Shown here: one piece after another, positions 44,614 through 48,807 of the stretch
Position numbering within the stretch: position 1 is the first letter of the stretch
Layout of the letters: each line of letters begins with the position of its first letter
Source of the DNA: Geobacteraceae bacterium
GTDB lineage: Bacteria > Desulfobacterota > Desulfuromonadia > Geobacterales > DSM-12255
NCBI GenBank assembly: GCA_013377075.1
Contig: JACABD010000028.1
Span: 1-48,807, forward strand
Reading direction: 5' to 3'
DNA length: 48,807 bases
Translations under genes and position numbers: made by a program
Notes under the pieces: generated by a model
Databases searched by the model: none
What the model was told of the DNA's origin: nothing
What the model saw: the letters and a program-made list of their open reading frames with translations, nothing else

Positions 44614-44954
44614 AAAAGCTATTTCCTTATAAAATGGAAGTAACACAAACAGTTTCAAAACAGAGTTACAGTTCTAATTAAAGCAAGTTACATACCGATT
44701 TAATATCATGTCATTATAATAAAGTGCAAGTAAATGAATAAATATACCAATTTGCAATCTATCCCCAGATCAGCCCCTGCACCAGCAAGGACAAAAGCCG
44801 TCAGACCATTTTAAACCAGGGTTATAGCGGCATTTTCCCATCAAAATAATGTCAAATAACCGGCAGTAATTCAGATCAACCAAGAGAAGTCGTTTCTTGC
44901 CCAACAAACCATGAATCAGAAACAGCACGCAGCGGCCTCCTTGAGCACAAAACT
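44614..44954. other. Intergenic region upstream of the PAS-GAF kinase
   Basis: No credible gene. AT-rich near the kinase, presumably carrying its promoter (no clear -35/-10 seen); moderately GC-richer to the right. Confidence 0.5.
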
Positions 44955-44958
44955 GGAA

Positions 44959-45064
44959 CAGACGGGGATTTACAGGCTGCCACCAAAAAAGGGATTCCGT
45001 TTCGGGAATCCCTTTTTTGGGTTCAGATTGAAGGGGTGTCGATTTTTTCCGAGGTCAAGGCGTC
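44959..45064 (+). repeat. Dispersed repeats R2 (copy C) and R1 (copy 2) joined
   Basis: CAGACGGGGATTTACAGGCT (44959-44978) is followed directly by a perfect 14-bp hairpin AAAAAAGGGATTCC/GGAATCCCTTTTTT (44985-45018) and then by sequence matching 38715-38764. R1 and R2 occur separately elsewhere, so this composite may be the fuller form of the element. Confidence 0.8.
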
Positions 45065-45205
45065 CCGAGGAGGGGGGCGGAGGCGGAGCGGAGCAGCGCT
45101 ACGCCGCACAACTCCCGACGAGGGCAACACAGAGATCGGGACAATTAGCCTGCTAATTGGACAGCGGAGGCTGCCCGAAGGGTGAGGCCAAAGGCCGAAT
45201 CAAAA
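45065..45205. other. GC-rich structured intergenic DNA
   Basis: No gene supported. It contains CAATTAG-CCTG-CTAATTG (45142-45159) and GGCC-AAA-GGCC (45187-45197) hairpins. It continues the repeat element to the left and may be part of it. Confidence 0.45.
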
Positions 45206-45219
45206 AGCGGCACCCCGCT
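45206..45219 (-). terminator. Terminator overlapping the acyl-CoA synthetase stop
   Basis: On the minus strand AGCGG, loop GGTG, CCGCT, then five T. It begins at the TAG stop codon of the synthetase gene. Confidence 0.5.
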
Positions 45220-46876
45220 AGGCGGTCGGCCCGGCGTCTTCCAGTGCCAGCTCCTTAATCGCCATATCCCTCATCTTGAACTTCTGAATCTTCCCTGAGG
45301 CGGTCATTGGGTAGCTCTCCACAAACTTCACGTACTTCGGAATCTTGTAGTTGGCAATCTTGCCGTTGCAGAACTCCCGCACCTCGTCCTCGGTCATCGC
45401 CATCCCCTTCTTGAGGATAATGGAGGCCATGACCTGCTCGCCGTATTTGCGGTCGGGCACGCCGTAGACCTGGATATCGGAGACCTTCGGGTGGGTGTAG
45501 AGGAATTCTTCGATCTCCCTCGGATAGATGTTCTCGCCGCCACGGATGATCATGTTCTTGATCCTGCCGGTGATCTTGCAGTAGCCGTTCTCATCCATGA
45601 TCGCCAGGTCGCCGGTATGAAGCCACTTGTCAGAATCAATGGCCCTGGCGGTCTCGTCGGGCATCTTGTAATATCCCTTCATGACCAGATAGCCGCGGGT
45701 GCAGAGTTCACCCTGCTTGCCAGGGGGCAGAGCCTCACCGGTCTCGATATCGACGATCTTCACCTCAACATCGGGCAGCGCCCGCCCGACAGTGGAAACC
45801 CTCAACTCGATGGCGTCATCGGTTCTTGTCTGGGTGATAACCGGTGATGATTCTGTCTGACCGTAGGCGATGGTGATGTCGGTGGCATTCATCTGGCTGA
45901 TGACTTTCTTCATCACCTCTATCGGGCAGTTGGAACCGGCCATGATGCCTGTCCGCAGGGAAGAGAGGTCAAACCTGGAAAATTCGGGGTGCTCAAGCTC
46001 GGCAATAAACATGGTGGGAACGCCGTGAACCGCTGTGCACTTCTCCTTCTCGACCGTCTCCAGCACTTTCAGCGGGTCGAAGATCTCCACCGGCACCATG
46101 GCCGTGCCATGGGTAACGCAGGCCATGACGCCGAGCACGCAGCCGAAACAGTGGAAGAACGGCACCGGAATACAGAGCCGGTCATTCTCGGTGAATTTCA
46201 TGCATTCGCCGATATTGAAGCCGTTGTTGACAACGTTGTAATGGGTGAGCATGACCCCTTTCGGAAAGCCGGTGGTGCCCGATGTATACTGCATATTGAT
46301 GGTTTCGTGGCAGTTTATTGTAGCCTCAACAGCTGCTAGTTCACCATCGCTGACGCTCTCGCCGAGCTTGACGATATCCTCAAAATTCATCATGCCTGCC
46401 GGCGTATCAGCGCCTATGAAGACGACATTTTTCAGATACGGCAGTCCGTCTGACTTCACTGCTCCGGGGGCAGATGCCCCTAGACCCGGGACGACCTCAT
46501 TGACTGTTGCCACGTAGTCCGTATCCTTGAACGATTTAACCATGAAAAGTGTGGTGGAGTCGGACTGGTTAAGGATGTACTCCAGCTCAGCCGACTTGTA
46601 GCTGGTGTTGACCGTAACCAGAACCGCGCCGATCTTGGCGGTGGCAAACTGCAGCGTCACCCACTCCGGCACGTTGTAGGCCCAGATGGAGAGGTTATCC
46701 CCCTTCTTGACGCCAAGCTTGAGCAGCCCCTTGGCGACCAGACGACAGCGCTCGTTGAACTGCACCCAGTTGTAACGCAGATTGCGCTCATGGTAGATCA
46801 GGGCGTCTTTTTCCGGATATTTGGCGGCAATATGATCGAGAAGTCCGCCTACGGTAAATTCAAGCTGGTTTGACAT
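45218..46876 (-). CDS. Acyl-CoA synthetase (AMP-forming)
   Basis: A 552-residue ANL-superfamily enzyme that activates a carboxylic acid with ATP and CoA. P-loop YTSGTTGFPKGV (about residue 198), YGQTESSP, the hinge TGDLAIMDENGY and GRIKNMIIRGGENIYP near 430, and the catalytic lysine in SGKIQKFKMR are intact. Substrate specificity cannot be read, but linkage to HMG-CoA lyase and carboxylase suggests a medium or branched-chain acid. GGAGG precedes the ATG by seven bases. Confidence 0.92.
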   Translation of the reverse strand: MSNQLEFTVGGLLDHIAAKYPEKDALIYHERNLRYNWVQFNERCRLVAKGLLKLGVKKGDNLSIWAYNVPEWVTLQFATAKIGAVLVTVNTSYKSAELEYILNQSDSTTLFMVKSFKDTDYVATVNEVVPGLGASAPGAVKSDGLPYLKNVVFIGADTPAGMMNFEDIVKLGESVSDGELAAVEATINCHETINMQYTSGTTGFPKGVMLTHYNVVNNGFNIGECMKFTENDRLCIPVPFFHCFGCVLGVMACVTHGTAMVPVEIFDPLKVLETVEKEKCTAVHGVPTMFIAELEHPEFSRFDLSSLRTGIMAGSNCPIEVMKKVISQMNATDITIAYGQTESSPVITQTRTDDAIELRVSTVGRALPDVEVKIVDIETGEALPPGKQGELCTRGYLVMKGYYKMPDETARAIDSDKWLHTGDLAIMDENGYCKITGRIKNMIIRGGENIYPREIEEFLYTHPKVSDIQVYGVPDRKYGEQVMASIILKKGMAMTEDEVREFCNGKIANYKIPKYVKFVESYPMTASGKIQKFKMRDMAIKELALEDAGPTA

Positions 46877-46916
46877 TATCGCTCCTCCTTAAAAAGGTAT
46901 ATCGGCTGAAGAAAAG

Positions 46917-47011
46917 CAGGCTGAAGGTGTAAGGCTGAAGGGAACCCTGATTTTGACTTTCCTTCAGCCTTCAGCCTATCAACCTAAACATACAGTCTTC
47001 AGCCTTCAGCC
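46917..47011. repeat. CTTCAGCC/GGCTGAAG repeats between the acyl-CoA synthetase and mvaB
   Basis: AGGCTGAAGG and a second AAGGCTGAAGG (46918-46941) face CCTTCAGCCTTCAGCCT (46961-46977), and CTTCAGCCTTCAGCCT occurs again at 46996-47011. The transcript of either strand can fold into a long hairpin. Its role is unknown; it could be a simple-repeat intergenic element. Confidence 0.7.
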
Positions 47012-47023
47012 TAAAAAACTATT

Positions 47024-47929
47024 TCACTTGCAGCTTGCGCCTCTTGCCCGTGCAACACGCGAGCCTGAGGGTCTGCCGAGGATTTCGGAGATATAATTAC
47101 CTGCTTCTATCAGGCTGTCAAGATTTACTCCGGTTTCGATCCCCATTCCGTTGAGCATATAGAGCAGATCCTCACTTGCCACATTCCCTGCAGCGCCTGT
47201 GGCGTAGGGGCAACCGCCAAGTCCGGCTACGGAACTGTCAACCACCGAAATTCCCCGCTCAAGCACGGCAAGGATATTGGCCAACGCCTGTCCGTAGGTA
47301 TCGTGGAAATGAACTGCCAGCTTCTCCCGCGGCACCTTGTCGGCCACGGCATCGACCATGATCTGGGCTTTGACTGGAGTGCCGACACCGATGGTATCAC
47401 CGAGAAAGATCTCGTAACAGCCAAGGGAGAACATCTTCGCAGCCAGATCCGCCACTGCTGCCGGAGAGACGTCCCCTTCGTAGGGACAGCCAAGGGCACA
47501 GGATACAGCGCCACGCACCTTGACGCCACGCTTTGCAGCAGCCCTTGTCACCTTGGCAAAACGCTCGATGCTCTGTTCGATGGAGCAGTTGATATTTTTC
47601 TGAGAAAATGTTTCCGAGGCTGCGCCGAATATGGCCACCTCGGTGGCGCCGGCGGCCACTGCCGCTTCAAAGCCCTGAAGGTTGGGGACAAGCACCGGAT
47701 ACGAAACCCCGGCCTTGCGGGTGATGCCTGCCATAACCTGTGCATTATCGGCCATCTGCGGCATCCATTTGGGCGAGACGAAACTGGTCGCCTCGATGGA
47801 GGAGAGGCCGCTGGCAGTGAGCTTGTTGATCAGCTCGATCTTGTAGTCAGCCGGAACGATGAGCCGCTCCTTCTGCAGTCCGTCACGGGGGCCGACCTCC
47901 ACTATCTTGACAAATTTCGGCACTCTCAT
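47024..47929 (-). CDS. mvaB: Hydroxymethylglutaryl-CoA lyase
   Basis: A 301-residue TIM-barrel lyase splitting HMG-CoA into acetoacetate and acetyl-CoA, the last step of leucine breakdown. Motifs: [11 protein letters not shown] at the N-terminus, [12 protein letters not shown], metal-binding HxH in [13 protein letters not shown], and the cysteine loop [17 protein letters not shown]. Its ATG overlaps the carboxylase stop (ATGA), so the two are coupled. Confidence 0.95.
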   Translation of the reverse strand: MRVPKFVKIVEVGPRDGLQKERLIVPADYKIELINKLTASGLSSIEATSFVSPKWMPQMADNAQVMAGITRKAGVSYPVLVPNLQGFEAAVAAGATEVAIFGAASETFSQKNINCSIEQSIERFAKVTRAAAKRGVKVRGAVSCALGCPYEGDVSPAAVADLAAKMFSLGCYEIFLGDTIGVGTPVKAQIMVDAVADKVPREKLAVHFHDTYGQALANILAVLERGISVVDSSVAGLGGCPYATGAAGNVASEDLLYMLNGMGIETGVNLDSLIEAGNYISEILGRPSGSRVARARGASCK

Positions 47930-48807
47930 GCAGCTTCACCCTCGGTCACGAAAGAGAGCAGTTCCGCCCCTTCGTTTACCAGATCTCCGACCCGGTAGTA
48001 TATCTCGGCGAGAACTCCGTCCCGGGGCGCAGAGATGGTATGCTCCATCTTCATCGCCTCCATGATGACAAGGGGCGTTCCCTTGACAACCGCTGCGCCG
48101 TTTTCGACCAGCACATTAACGATCTTGCCCGGCATGGGGGCGGTGAGCCTGCCGCCAAGGCCATCATCGGCTTCAAGGGCCAAGAGCGGATCGTGAATGA
48201 CAAGCCGGTGACTCCTGCCAGAATCAATGATGAACATGTCGGCTCCGTGGCAGACCACTGAAACCGTGAACCGCCTGCCGCCCAGATCTGCCAGGACTTC
48301 ACCCCTGTCGCCGATCTCGCCGCTTACCAGCATCTCGCCACCCGGCAGCTCAAGAGAGTAACCCCCCGGGCGGTAGTGGGCAGTCACGCTGACAGCATTT
48401 TCACCATCGATGAAATTGATGGTGTGGTGGTTGTCGACATTGAGCCGCCAGCCACTTGTGCTGTGCCATGGGGAATAGGCATCAACAGAGTTCGCAGCTG
48501 ACTTTTTCCCTTCAGCCTCCCTTGCCAGGAGAAGGTAGAGCGCTGCCGATGCAAGAACAGTGTCCGAGGCAGGTTTGGTTTCCGGGAAAAGCCTCTTTTC
48601 GTGTCTGGCAATAAAACCGGTGTCCAGCTCGGCATTGGCAAAGGCCACATCTGCTGCGATCATGTTGAGAAATTCAATATTGGTGGTGACGCCGACAACC
48701 TGGTATGCGGCCAGAGCACCCTTAAGGCGCCTCAGGGCAGCATCCCTGTCCCTGTCCCAGACAATCAGCTTGGCAATCATCGGATCGTAATGGATGGAGA
48801 CCGTGTC
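47926..48807 (-). CDS. Biotin-dependent acyl-CoA carboxylase alpha subunit, C-terminal part
   Basis: The right window edge cuts this gene; 293 residues and the stop are seen, open from the edge in frame with [18 protein letters not shown], the end of a biotin-carboxylase domain. A middle BT-like region follows, and the last 75 residues are a biotinyl domain with the lysine in EAMKMEHT. With mvaB it fits 3-methylcrotonyl-CoA carboxylase (leucine route); propionyl- or geranyl-CoA carboxylase remain alternatives. Confidence 0.9.
   Translation of the reverse strand, partial: DTVSIHYDPMIAKLIVWDRDRDAALRRLKGALAAYQVVGVTTNIEFLNMIAADVAFANAELDTGFIARHEKRLFPETKPASDTVLASAALYLLLAREAEGKKSAANSVDAYSPWHSTSGWRLNVDNHHTINFIDGENAVSVTAHYRPGGYSLELPGGEMLVSGEIGDRGEVLADLGGRRFTVSVVCHGADMFIIDSGRSHRLVIHDPLLALEADDGLGGRLTAPMPGKIVNVLVENGAAVVKGTPLVIMEAMKMEHTISAPRDGVLAEIYYRVGDLVNEGAELLSFVTEGEAA

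Noticed and set aside
44911-45156. 81-codon plus-strand frame over the repeat element
   Set aside because: It spans the R2/R1 repeat and its hairpin, has no ribosome site and reads as low-complexity.
1-48807. tRNA, rRNA or riboswitch genes
   Set aside because: I looked for cloverleaf and known leader shapes by eye and found none convincing; a covariance search would be decisive.

Overview
The window reads as a chromosomal segment of a Geobacter-type bacterium (Desulfuromonadales/Geobacterales). The reasons are a PpcA-like triheme cytochrome, a 27-haem cytochrome built from nine triheme units, a chemosensory operon with PATAN (DUF4388), HEAT and zinc-ribbon/receiver proteins, and a leucine/isovalerate-type acyl-CoA degradation block, all among proteobacterial housekeeping genes. 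The genus is inferred from gene content only; no search was run.

Layout. (1) 1-4162, minus strand: miaB, an unknown 175-aa gene, an M42 aminopeptidase, a triheme cytochrome, a TrmJ-like methyltransferase and the start of a SemiSWEET-like PQ-loop gene cut by the window edge. (2) 4359-4622, plus: rpsT with a TTG start, ending at a terminator it shares with holA. (3) 8662-4686, minus: leuS-lptE-holA. (4) 10857-8704, minus: the 27-haem cytochrome. (5) 23557-10870, minus: a chemosensory operon in the order PATAN-receiver protein, cheY, cheA, ExeA-type ATPase, extended cheW, cheY, cheW, zinc-ribbon degenerate receiver, HEAT protein, cheR, cheB, GAF protein, cheY. The cytochrome starts 12 nt after the last cheY. 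(6) 25852-23637, minus: era-der. (7) 26246-26520, plus: a candidate sigma-54 promoter, a 40-aa membrane microprotein and a terminator. (8) 28342-26589, minus: rnc and an Elp3-like radical SAM gene, divergent from tmk-holB-yaaT-metG (28458-32686, plus). (9) 32837-39535: a conserved-looking unknown gene, an HMG-CoA-lyase-like enzyme, a TMTC-like membrane glycosyltransferase, an outer-membrane barrel protein flanked by a duplicated gene tail, a ParDE toxin-antitoxin pair and a stomatin-like protein. (10) 39600-45200: two orphan sensor kinases separated by intergenic DNA holding dispersed repeats. (11) 45218-48807, minus: an acyl-CoA synthetase, HMG-CoA lyase and the C-terminal part of a biotin-dependent carboxylase alpha subunit.

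How the genes work together. The chemosensory operon is a near-complete CheA/CheW/CheY/CheB/CheR core without a receptor, CheD or flagellar gene in view, plus proteins that classical chemotaxis operons lack (ExeA-type ATPase, HEAT scaffold, PATAN receiver, inactive receiver). Its close linkage to a giant multihaem cytochrome suggests control of extracellular electron transfer or surface functions rather than simple flagellar steering; this is inference. The right-hand block (carboxylase, HMG-CoA lyase, acyl-CoA ligase, and the separate lyase-like gene) fits breakdown of branched-chain acids to acetyl-CoA. No rRNA, tRNA, CRISPR array or intact insertion sequence was seen.
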